This document shows, piece after piece, positions 57,326 through 64,000 of a stretch of 64,000 bases of DNA. The DNA comes from Nocardioides zeae (GTDB taxonomy: Bacteria > Actinomycetota > Actinomycetes > Propionibacteriales > Nocardioidaceae). The first letter of the stretch is position 1; the number at the start of each line of letters is the position of its first letter. The position numbers and the translations under genes were made by a program. The stretch is taken from contig NZ_JAUTAN010000001.1 of assembly GCF_030818655.1 (NCBI RefSeq), positions 2,914,001-2,978,000 of the forward strand. Direction: 5' to 3'. Under the pieces are notes generated by a model. The model saw only the letters and a program-made list of their open reading frames with translations, ran no database searches and had not been told where the DNA came from.

Positions 57326-58026
57326 CAGGGTCGGTGCTCCTCCGCCGCGCCGCCGGCCGAGAACGGCGCTGCCTTGTCACGGGTGGGGATGAGGTCGCCC
57401 GCCGGCTCCGAGTAGGTCAGGTGGGTGAGCAGGTCGCCGCGGAAGTGCAGCGAGGTCAGGGAGCAGAGGGTGCACTGGCGCTTGCGCGGGTCGTGGAGGA
57501 ACGAGCGGTTCTCGACGACCAGCCGCGTGGTCCAGATCGGGAGCTGGTGCGAGACGAGCACGGCCTCGTTGGGCTGCCCGGCGACCGCCTCCGGCGCCGC
57601 CGCGGCCGCGTCGCGGGCGTCGTGCACGGCCGCCAGCATGCGCGCGGCGACCTCCTCGTAGGGCTCGCCCCACGACGGCTTGAAGGGGTTCCACAGGTGG
57701 CGCCAGGTCGAGGGCCGCCGGAGCGCGTTGTCGCCGCCGCCGAAGCGCATCCCCTCGAACTTGTTGGTGGACTCGATGATCCGCGGGTCCGTGACGACCT
57801 CGAGGCCGCGGGCGGCAGCAAGCGGCGCCGCGGTCTCCTGGGCGCGCTCGAGCGGGGAGACCCGCAGGTGCACGATGGGCCGGTCGCCGATGCGCTCGGC
57901 GACCCGGTCGGCCATGGCCCGACCGTTGTCGGACAGGTGGAACCCGTCGCGGCGGCCGTAGAGCACGCCCTCGGGGTTGTGCACCTCGCCGTGGCGCAGC
58001 AGGTGGACGACGGTCTGCTCGGTCAT
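57325..58026 (-). CDS. Histidine phosphatase family protein
   Basis: A 233-residue member of the phosphoglycerate-mutase-like branch. LLRHGEVHNPEGVLYGR near residue 9 has the phospho-accepting His, SPLERAQETAAPLA the conserved Arg, and VLVSHQLPIW near 160 the second His. The C-terminus has two Cys (RQCTLCSLTSLHF). It lies between hemL and tlpA, an arrangement frequent in Actinobacteria, but its substrate is unknown. ATG 58026 is 27 bases after hemL. Confidence 0.9.
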   Translation of the reverse strand: MTEQTVVHLLRHGEVHNPEGVLYGRRDGFHLSDNGRAMADRVAERIGDRPIVHLRVSPLERAQETAAPLAAARGLEVVTDPRIIESTNKFEGMRFGGGDNALRRPSTWRHLWNPFKPSWGEPYEEVAARMLAAVHDARDAAAAAPEAVAGQPNEAVLVSHQLPIWTTRLVVENRSFLHDPRKRQCTLCSLTSLHFRGDLLTHLTYSEPAGDLIPTRDKAAPFSAGGAAEEHRP

Positions 58027-58052
58027 CGGTTCCTCTCGGTGGTCCGTCCGCC

Positions 58053-59401
58053 TCAGGCGGGCGTTCCGTACGTCGCGGCCGCGGCCCGGGCTGCTGCGGG
58101 GAGCGCGTCCAGCACGTGCTGGACGGCGCGCTCGTCGTGGGCGGCGGAGCAGAACCACACCTCGTACGCCGACGGGGGCAGGTGCACCCCGGCGTCGAGC
58201 ATGGCGTGGAAGAAGGCCGCGTAGGCGGGCAGGTGCTGGCGCCCCGCCTCGTCGAAGTTCCGCACGGCCGTCAGGGTGGAGCCCGGCTCGAGCAGGAAGA
58301 TCGAGAACATGGTGCCTGCGCGCTGGACGAGGTGGGGCACCCCGGCCGCGCCGAGCGCCGCCGAGGCGGCCTCGCTGATCGTCGTCGCCACGGCGTCCAC
58401 GTGGGCGTAGACCTCGTCGGTGGCCAGCCGCAGCGTCGTGAGGCCCGCGGTCGTCGCGACCGGGTTCCCCGACAGCGTGCCGGCCTGGTAGACGGGTCCC
58501 TCCGGCGAGAGCATCCCCATGAGGTCGGCCCGACCGCCGAACGCCGCGGCGGGGAGGCCGCCGCCCATCACCTTGCCGAAGGTCATGAGGTCGGGGACCC
58601 AGCCCTCGACGGCGCCGTCGAGGCCCCACCCGCCGCGCTTGGTGGCACGGAAGCCCGTCATCACCTCGTCGGAGACGAACAGGGCGCCGTGGGCGGCGCA
58701 GGTGGCGGCGAGGAACGCGTTGAAGCCCGGCTCCGGGTTGACGACGCCCATGTTGCCGGGGGTCGCCTCGGTGATGACGCAGGCGATGCGGTCGCCGTGC
58801 TCGGCGAAGACCCGCTCGACCGCGGCGCGGTCGTTGTAGGGCAGCACCATGGTCAGGTCGGTCGCGCTCTGCGGCACGCCGGGCGTCCCGGGCACCGCGA
58901 AGGTGGCCAGGCCCGAGCCGGCGCTGGCGAGCAGGGCGTCGACGTGGCCGTGGTAGCAGCCGGCGAACTTCACGACGACGTCGCGACCCGTCGCGCCGCG
59001 CGCGAGCCGGATCGCCGACACATCGTGGCCTCGGTGCCGGACGAGGTGAAGCGCACCCGCTCGACCGGCGTGCGCGCGACGATCTCCTCGGCGAGGAGGA
59101 CCTCGGGCTCCGTGGGCGTGCCGTACGACGTGCCCCGCGCCACCGCGGCCTGCACGGCCTCGAGCACCTCGGGGTGGGCGTGGCCGAGCAGCATCGGGCC
59201 CCAGGAGCCCACGAGGTCGACGTACTCGTTGCCGTCGACGTCGGTCAGCCAGGCGCCCTGGGCGGAGGCGATGAACCGGGGCGTCCCGCCGACGGCACCG
59301 AAGGCCCGGACGGGCGAGTTGACGCCGCCCGGCGTCACCGCCGACGCCCGCGCGAAGAGGTCGGCGGAGCGTGCTGTCGGACGGGAGGTCGGGTCAGTCA
59401 C
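58053..59401 (-). pseudogene. hemL: Glutamate-1-semialdehyde 2,1-aminomutase, frameshifted near 59018-59024
   Basis: About 449 residues if repaired. This PLP enzyme makes 5-aminolevulinate, the first dedicated tetrapyrrole precursor. The first frame has [29 protein letters not shown] and [12 protein letters not shown]. The frame then shifts and continues as [13 protein letters not shown] and [17 protein letters not shown] to the PLP lysine in [14 protein letters not shown] duplicated TG (ATGTGTCGG in place of ATGTCGG) fits exactly. Since the rest of the heme pathway here is intact, loss of hemL would be lethal or need ALA supply, so a sequence error is more likely. GTG 59401 is the conserved start. 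Confidence 0.92.
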
Positions 59402-59657
59402 CGCCCCATTCTCGCCCAGACCGGCAAGCGAGGGCACATCGGGCTACGACACAGCGTCGTTGATGGGGGCGCCTCCGCGGCGTCCCACCCGTCAGAAGGC
59501 TGACACGCAACGAATCCTCAAGGTATCCTCAAGAAGATGGGCGCTGGGTGAACGCTCGTAACCTCGGGGGAACAGCAGCGTTAGTCACGTCACATGGCTT
59601 GAGGGAGCCACGGATCCGAGCGTGAGCCACGGGGCGCACGGGCGATGGGGAGAACAG
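59402..59657 (+). promoter_or_regulatory. Divergent hemL / transglycosylase intergenic region with structured leader
   Basis: The 256-base gap must hold promoters for both genes. ATCCTCAAG occurs twice (59513-59521 and about 59524-59532). Further on, CGCTG and CAGCG (59541-59545 and about 59575) can pair around GGGTGAACG and a CGGGGGAAC stretch, suggesting a folded 5' leader before the transglycosylase. I cannot assign it to a riboswitch class by eye. Confidence 0.35.
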
Positions 59658-60944
59658 ATGAGCAACAGCAAGTTCGCGCGCTGGCAGAAGGCGACGGCGC
59701 TCGCGCCGATGGCGGCGCTGTCCGCTGCCGCCACGGTGGTCGTCGCCGGATCCGGCGGGCCGGTCGGCACCCTCACGGCCGCCGACGACACGGTGACGGA
59801 GGGCGCCATCGCGGTCCCCACCGACGCCGTCGAGACCCCGGCGAGCGTCTCCGTGCCCGACGCGGTGACGCCGACCAGCGACCCGCAGATCGTCAGCGCG
59901 TCCAGCACGAGCGGCATCCCGGCCGTGGCCCTGGGCGCCTACCAGCGGGCACAGACGATCATCAACGGCGCCGACACCTCCTGCCGCATCTCGTGGCAGC
60001 TCATCGCCGCCATCGGTCGCGTCGAGTCCGACCACGGTCGCTTCGGCGGCGGGCAGCTCTCCGACGAGGGCATCGCCACCCCCGGCATCTTCGGCATCCC
60101 CCTCGACGGCACGAACGGCACCTCGCGCATCCTCGACACCGACGCGGGCGAGCTCGACAACGACGCGACCTACGACCGTGCGGTCGGCCCGATGCAGTTC
60201 ATCCCGTCCACGTGGCGCGTCATCCGGGTCGACGCCAACGGCGACGGCGTGCGCGACCCGCAGAACATCCACGACGCGGCGCTCGGCACGGCGGTCTACC
60301 TGTGCTCCGGCACCGAGGACCTCTCGACCGAGGCCGGCAAGCGCGCCGCCGTGCTGCGCTACAACCGCAGCGAGGAATACGTGAACCTCGTCCTCGCGAT
60401 CGAGCAGGCCTACCTCGACGGCGAGTACACGTCGGTGCCCAACGCCGTCGCCTCGTCCAACTACTTCGTGCCCGACCCGGTGCGCGTCCAGCCCGGCGGC
60501 TCGACGGACTCGGCCGACCCCGGCACGAGCGGCGGGTCCGGCAACGGCTCGACCCCGGGCAGCACGCCGGGCAGCGGCGGCTCGGGCAGCACCGGCGGGT
60601 CGACCCCCGGCACGGGTGGCGGCTCCAGCGGTGGCTCGGGCGGTTCCGACGGCGGCAGCTCCACCCCGGGCACCGGCGGCGGCTCCACCGGCGGCGGCAC
60701 GCCCGTCGTCCCGACCCCGACGCCGACCCCGACGCCGAGCGAGCCGAAGGACGGCGGCCTCGCCGACCTCCCGACCGACCCGGTCGGCACCGTGGGCGGC
60801 GTCGTGACCGACCCCGTCGGCACGGTCGGCAACACGCTCACCTGGCTGCAGGCCAGCGTCTCCTGCAACGCCCAGGGCAAGTTCGACAACCCGTTCAAGA
60901 CGAACGACCCGTGGGACCTCTGCATGAAGGCGCTGGGCTACTGA
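59658..60944 (+). CDS. Secreted lytic transglycosylase (SLT_2/MltB-like)
   Basis: A 428-residue exported cell-wall enzyme that cleaves peptidoglycan to 1,6-anhydro-muropeptides. The signal peptide covers about 1-36. The catalytic domain (about 85-265) has the acid Glu in IGRVESDHGRFGG, then GPMQFIPSTWRV and NIHDAALGTAVYLC. A Gly/Ser/Thr/Pro linker (about 280-370) ends in PTPTPTPTPSEP, and a 60-residue tail follows with two Cys (VSCNAQGKF and DLCMKALGY) that could form a disulfide. ATG 59658 follows GGGGAGAACAG. Confidence 0.9.
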   Translation: MSNSKFARWQKATALAPMAALSAAATVVVAGSGGPVGTLTAADDTVTEGAIAVPTDAVETPASVSVPDAVTPTSDPQIVSASSTSGIPAVALGAYQRAQTIINGADTSCRISWQLIAAIGRVESDHGRFGGGQLSDEGIATPGIFGIPLDGTNGTSRILDTDAGELDNDATYDRAVGPMQFIPSTWRVIRVDANGDGVRDPQNIHDAALGTAVYLCSGTEDLSTEAGKRAAVLRYNRSEEYVNLVLAIEQAYLDGEYTSVPNAVASSNYFVPDPVRVQPGGSTDSADPGTSGGSGNGSTPGSTPGSGGSGSTGGSTPGTGGGSSGGSGGSDGGSSTPGTGGGSTGGGTPVVPTPTPTPTPSEPKDGGLADLPTDPVGTVGGVVTDPVGTVGNTLTWLQASVSCNAQGKFDNPFKTNDPWDLCMKALGY

Positions 60945-60958
60945 CCCGGCTCCCCCGA

Positions 60959-61000
60959 CGACGAGGCGCCCCGGACCAGCCGGTCCGGGGCGCCTCGTCG
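60959..61000. terminator. Bidirectional hairpin between transglycosylase and hemB
   Basis: CGACGAGGCGCCCCGGACC and its complement form a 19-pair stem with loop AGCC, followed by TT, between two convergent genes. Confidence 0.88.
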
Positions 61001-61017
61001 TTCCGGCGGGATGCCGC

Positions 61018-62031
61018 TCAGCGCAGCAGCCGCGCCGCCTCGGCCGCCCAGTAGGTCAGCACGACGTCGGCACCGGCGCGCCGGATCGAGACGAGCGTCT
61101 CCATGATCGCGGCCTCGCGGTCGATCCAACCGTTGGCCGCGGCGGCCTCGACCATCGCGTACTCCCCCGAGATGTTGTACGCCGCCACCGGTACGTCGAC
61201 GGCGTCCCGCACGCGGCGTACGACGTCGAGGTAGGCCAGCGCGGGCTTCACCATCACCAGGTCCGCGCCCTCGGCGACGTCCAGCTGGGCCTCGCGCACG
61301 CCCTCGAGCGCGTTGCGGGCGTCCTGCTGGTAGGTGCGCCGGTCGCCGACCAGCGACGAGTCGACGGCCTCGCGGAACGGGCCGTAGAAGGCGGAGGCGT
61401 ACTTCGCCGAGTAGGCCATGATCGCCACGTCGGTGGCCCCCACCCCGTCGAGCGCGTCGCGGATGACGGCGACCTGGCCGTCCATCATCCCGCTCGGCCC
61501 GAGCACCGCGGCGCCGGCGGCGGCCTGCGCACGCGCCATCTCGGCGTACACCTCGAGCGTGGCGTCGTTGTCGACGCGGCCGGCCGTGTCGAGCACGCCG
61601 CAGTGGCCGTGGTCGGTGAACTCGTCGAGGCAGAGGTCGGCCATCACCGGCAGGGCGTCGCCGACCTCGGCCGCGACGTCCGCGATCGCGGCGTTGAGCA
61701 CGCCGTCGGGGTCGACCGCACCGGAACCCACCGCGTCCTTCGACGTGGGCACGCCGAACAGCATGATGCCGCCCAGCCCGAGCTCGGCCGCCTCGACGGC
61801 GGCCGCGCGCAGCGAGTCGCGGGTGTGCTGGACGACGCCCGGCATGGAGCTGATCGGCACGGGCGCATCCGCACCCTCCCGCACGAACACGGGGAGCACG
61901 AGCTGGCCCGCCCGGAGCGTGGTCTCCGCGACCAGCTCCCGCAGGGCGGGCGTGCGGCGCAGGCGGCGGGGACGCAGGTACGGCGACTCCACGGGCGGGC
62001 GCACCAGGCCCGCCCGCGTGCCGTCCTGCAC
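61018..62031 (-). CDS. hemB: Porphobilinogen synthase (delta-aminolevulinic acid dehydratase)
   Basis: A 337-residue enzyme condensing two 5-aminolevulinates to porphobilinogen. [18 protein letters not shown] opens the fold. The active-site zinc segment is [14 protein letters not shown] near residue 125, and the Schiff-base lysines are in [13 protein letters not shown] near 203 and [10 protein letters not shown] near 256. GTG 62031, 8 bases after the hemD stop, is my choice; GTGs at 62004 and 61992 also fit and none has a clear ribosome site. Cotranscribed with cobA/hemD and hemC. Confidence 0.93.
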   Translation of the reverse strand: MQDGTRAGLVRPPVESPYLRPRRLRRTPALRELVAETTLRAGQLVLPVFVREGADAPVPISSMPGVVQHTRDSLRAAAVEAAELGLGGIMLFGVPTSKDAVGSGAVDPDGVLNAAIADVAAEVGDALPVMADLCLDEFTDHGHCGVLDTAGRVDNDATLEVYAEMARAQAAAGAAVLGPSGMMDGQVAVIRDALDGVGATDVAIMAYSAKYASAFYGPFREAVDSSLVGDRRTYQQDARNALEGVREAQLDVAEGADLVMVKPALAYLDVVRRVRDAVDVPVAAYNISGEYAMVEAAAANGWIDREAAIMETLVSIRRAGADVVLTYWAAEAARLLR

Positions 62032-62039
62032 CGGCCCGG

Positions 62040-63755
62040 TCAGTTCGAGACCTTGCGGCGCGACGCGGTCTTGCGGTCCGACGGCTTGGTCACCGGCTGG
62101 CCCGACTCGACCAGCGCCAGGCGACGGGCCGCACCGAAGTCGGCGAGCGCGTCGGCCAGCACCTCGGCAGACGGCGACGGCGCCATGACGTCGACCCGCA
62201 GGCCGTGCTCCTCGGCGGTCTTCGCCGTCGCCGGCCCGATGACGGCGATGACCGTCGACGGGTGCGGCTTGCCCGCGATGCCGACGAGGTTGCGGACCGT
62301 CGAGGACGACGTGAAGACGACGGCGTCGAACTTGCCGGTCTTGATGGCGTCGCGGACGGGCGCGGCCGGCGGCGCGGCGCGCACCGTGCGGTAGGCCGTC
62401 ACGTCGTCGCACTCCCAGCCCAGGTCGATGAGGCCCGCGACCAGGTTCTCGGTCGCGATGTCGGCCCGCGGCAGGAAGACCCGGTTGATGGGGTCGAGCA
62501 CCTCGTCGTACTCCGGCCACACCTCGAGCAGGCCGGCGGCGGACTGCTCGCCCGTCGGCACCAGGTCGGCGCGCAGGCCCCAGGCGCCGATCGCCTCGGC
62601 GGTCTTGTCGCCCACCGCCGCGATCTTCAGGCCGGAGAACGCGCGGGCGTCGAGGCCGTACTCCTCGAACTTCTCGCGGACGGCGCGCACCGCGTTGGCC
62701 GAGGTGAAGGCGATCCACTCGTAGCGGCCCTCGACGAGGCCGCGGACGGCCTTGTCCATCTGCTGCGGGTTGCGAGGCGGCTCGACCGAGATGGTCGGCA
62801 CCTCCTCCGGCACACCGCCGTAGCCGCGCAGGCGCGCCGACAGCGGACCCGCCTGGTCCTTGGTGCGCGGCACCAGCACGCGCCAGCCGAAGAGCGGCTT
62901 GGTCTCGAACCACGACAGCGTCTCGCGCAGGTCGACGACGTCGCCGACCACCGTGACGGCCGGCGGCTGGATCTTCGCCGCGCGGGCGTCGGCGGCGATG
63001 TTCTCGAGCGTCGAGGTCACCGTGAGCTGCTCGGTCGTCGTGCCCACGCGGGTCATCGCGACCGGCGTCGACGCCGGTCGGCCGGCGGCGACGAGCGCGG
63101 AGGCGACGTCGGCGATCGGACCGACCGAGCTCAGCAGCACGAGGGTGCGACCGTCGGCGTACTGGCTCCAGTCCACCTTGTCGGTGCACGACACCACGGT
63201 CACCTCGCGGTGGCTGCGGGTGGTGAGGGGGATGCCGGCGTAGGCCGGGACCGCCGTCGCGGCGGAGACGCCGGGGACGATCTCGAACCCGATGCCCGCC
63301 TTGACGCAGGCCTGCGCCTCCTCGGGGCCGGACGCGTAGAGGAACGGGTCGCCCGTCATGAGCCGCACGACGTGCTTGCCCGCCTTGGCGGGCTTGAGCA
63401 GCACCTTGGCGCGGGCGGCGTGGGTGAGCGGCTGGCCGTCGTCGCCGAACCCGCCGTCGAGGAAGACCGGGCCCTCGTCGACGACCGTCTCGTTGCCGTC
63501 CTCGTCGGTGACGACGGTCGGGGTCGGGATGCCCAGCACCGAGCGCACGAGGACCTCGTGGTCGGGGGCCTCGGTGACCACCACGTCGGCGGCGCGGAGG
63601 AGGTCCAGCGCGCGGACGGTCAACAGGCCCGGGTCACCGGGGCCGCTGCCGACGAACGACACCCAGCCCCCGTCGGGCGTGCCGGTCGCCGCGGCCGGCG
63701 AGCCGCCCGGCGTGGCGGTGGTGCGGTCGTCGGTCCCTGCGGTACGTCGCGTCAT
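62040..63755 (-). CDS. Uroporphyrinogen-III C-methyltransferase / uroporphyrinogen-III synthase fusion
   Basis: A 571-residue two-domain protein. Residues about 28-290 are a CobA/SUMT methyltransferase ([45 protein letters not shown]) that makes precorrin-2 for siroheme and B12. Residues about 295-555 are HemD ([45 protein letters not shown]), which closes hydroxymethylbilane to uroporphyrinogen III. The fusion is common in Actinobacteria. The basic tail ([13 protein letters not shown]) is unstructured. ATG 63755 overlaps the hemC stop (ATGA). A CobA loop of about 20 residues ([17 protein letters not shown]) looks longer than in most relatives. Confidence 0.93.
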   Translation of the reverse strand: MTRRTAGTDDRTTATPGGSPAAATGTPDGGWVSFVGSGPGDPGLLTVRALDLLRAADVVVTEAPDHEVLVRSVLGIPTPTVVTDEDGNETVVDEGPVFLDGGFGDDGQPLTHAARAKVLLKPAKAGKHVVRLMTGDPFLYASGPEEAQACVKAGIGFEIVPGVSAATAVPAYAGIPLTTRSHREVTVVSCTDKVDWSQYADGRTLVLLSSVGPIADVASALVAAGRPASTPVAMTRVGTTTEQLTVTSTLENIAADARAAKIQPPAVTVVGDVVDLRETLSWFETKPLFGWRVLVPRTKDQAGPLSARLRGYGGVPEEVPTISVEPPRNPQQMDKAVRGLVEGRYEWIAFTSANAVRAVREKFEEYGLDARAFSGLKIAAVGDKTAEAIGAWGLRADLVPTGEQSAAGLLEVWPEYDEVLDPINRVFLPRADIATENLVAGLIDLGWECDDVTAYRTVRAAPPAAPVRDAIKTGKFDAVVFTSSSTVRNLVGIAGKPHPSTVIAVIGPATAKTAEEHGLRVDVMAPSPSAEVLADALADFGAARRLALVESGQPVTKPSDRKTASRRKVSN

Positions 63756-64000
63756 GCGTGCTGCTCTCCCACTCGGTCGGGACCCCCTGGCTGAGGGCCT
63801 TCCATCAGATCGGCGGCACCGTCGGCCAGCATCTCCTGGCCGAGGCGGCTCCCGACGCCGAAGGCGTCGCCGGGGGAGCCGGTGGCGGACATCCGGATGC
63901 TCAGGGCGCCGTCCAGGGACAGCACCACCGCACGCACCCAGAGCTCCTCGCCGTCGTCGCCCTCGACGACCTCGCCCAGGGCGCCCACGGGCGCGGAGCA
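63752..64000 (-). CDS. hemC: Hydroxymethylbilane synthase, C-terminal end (5' end outside window)
   Basis: Only the last 82 codons are present. CSAPVGALGEVVEGDD and VRAVVLSLDGALSIRMSA are the start of the third domain of porphobilinogen deaminase, and GSRLGQEMLADGAADLM its closing helix. The enzyme links four porphobilinogens into hydroxymethylbilane, the HemD substrate. Overlap with the cobA/hemD start (ATGA) and the order hemC-cobA/hemD-hemB fix the assignment. Confidence 0.9.
   Translation of the reverse strand, partial: CSAPVGALGEVVEGDDGEELWVRAVVLSLDGALSIRMSATGSPGDAFGVGSRLGQEMLADGAADLMEGPQPGGPDRVGEQHA

Noticed and set aside
58970..59437. Two separate genes for the N- and C-terminal parts of HemL
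   Set aside because: The parts join exactly into one family sequence if two bases are removed, and the C-terminal part alone would lack part of the active site.

Overview
The window is high-GC DNA from an actinobacterium, most likely in or near Nocardioidaceae. That placement is inferred from gene content: CcsB/ResB/CcdA/TlpA cytochrome c maturation, a CobA-HemD fusion, DUF3073, an MmyB-type regulator, TreY/TreZ and a zinc-ribbon SCO7613-type membrane protein. GTG starts and 4-base overlaps (ATGA or GTGA) are frequent. There is no CRISPR array, complete prophage or complete insertion sequence. The sequence is cut inside a gene at both ends: a flavin reductase at base 1 and hemC at base 64000.

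Bases 1-9433 look like an accessory catabolic island. It holds the end of a flavin reductase, an FCD-type GntR regulator, an aldehyde dehydrogenase, an NCS1 permease, a second aldehyde dehydrogenase, a GMC oxidoreductase (frameshifted), its small partner subunit and, on the other strand, a second GntR regulator closely related to the first. The island ends at a decayed IS3-family transposase fragment and the 3' end of tRNA-Lys. A perfect TTGCATGCAA-type palindrome upstream of the permease is a candidate operator for the two regulators. The substrate is unknown; the genes fit uptake and stepwise oxidation of an alcohol or amine to an acid.

Bases 9434-44000 are core chromosome. They contain a FUSC membrane protein, two unlinked proteins with very long Pro/Glu-rich linkers and C-terminal membrane helices, a YibE/F protein overlapping an NDH-2 dehydrogenase, five tRNA genes in this window (Lys, Asp, Glu, Phe, Pro), an SDR/MmyB divergent pair, an Fpg/Nei glycosylase, pheA, a valine/leucine dehydrogenase, fbaA, corA, an hsp20/merR divergent pair, pyrE, an AbiEi/DUF559 protein bracketed by two related stem-loops, an acyl-CoA dehydrogenase, and a MauE-thioredoxin protein paired with a small Tat-exported protein.

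Bases 44000-53100 carry glycogen and trehalose metabolism (glgX, treY, treZ), a lipoprotein, tadA with its associated protein, and upp. Bases 53199-64000 are a tightly packed heme and cytochrome c block on the minus strand: hemC, cobA/hemD, hemB, then hemL, a histidine phosphatase, tlpA, ccdA, resB and ccsB. A divergent lytic transglycosylase gene sits between hemB and hemL. Heme synthesis thus lies beside the machinery that exports and attaches heme.

Five genes are frameshifted as given (GMC oxidoreductase, yibE/F, fpg/nei, treZ, hemL). Because hemL should be essential and every break is a 1-2 base indel with perfect family sequence on both sides, I think most are sequence errors rather than decay. 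Intergenic DNA also holds several repeated stem-loop families, described under repeats and findings.
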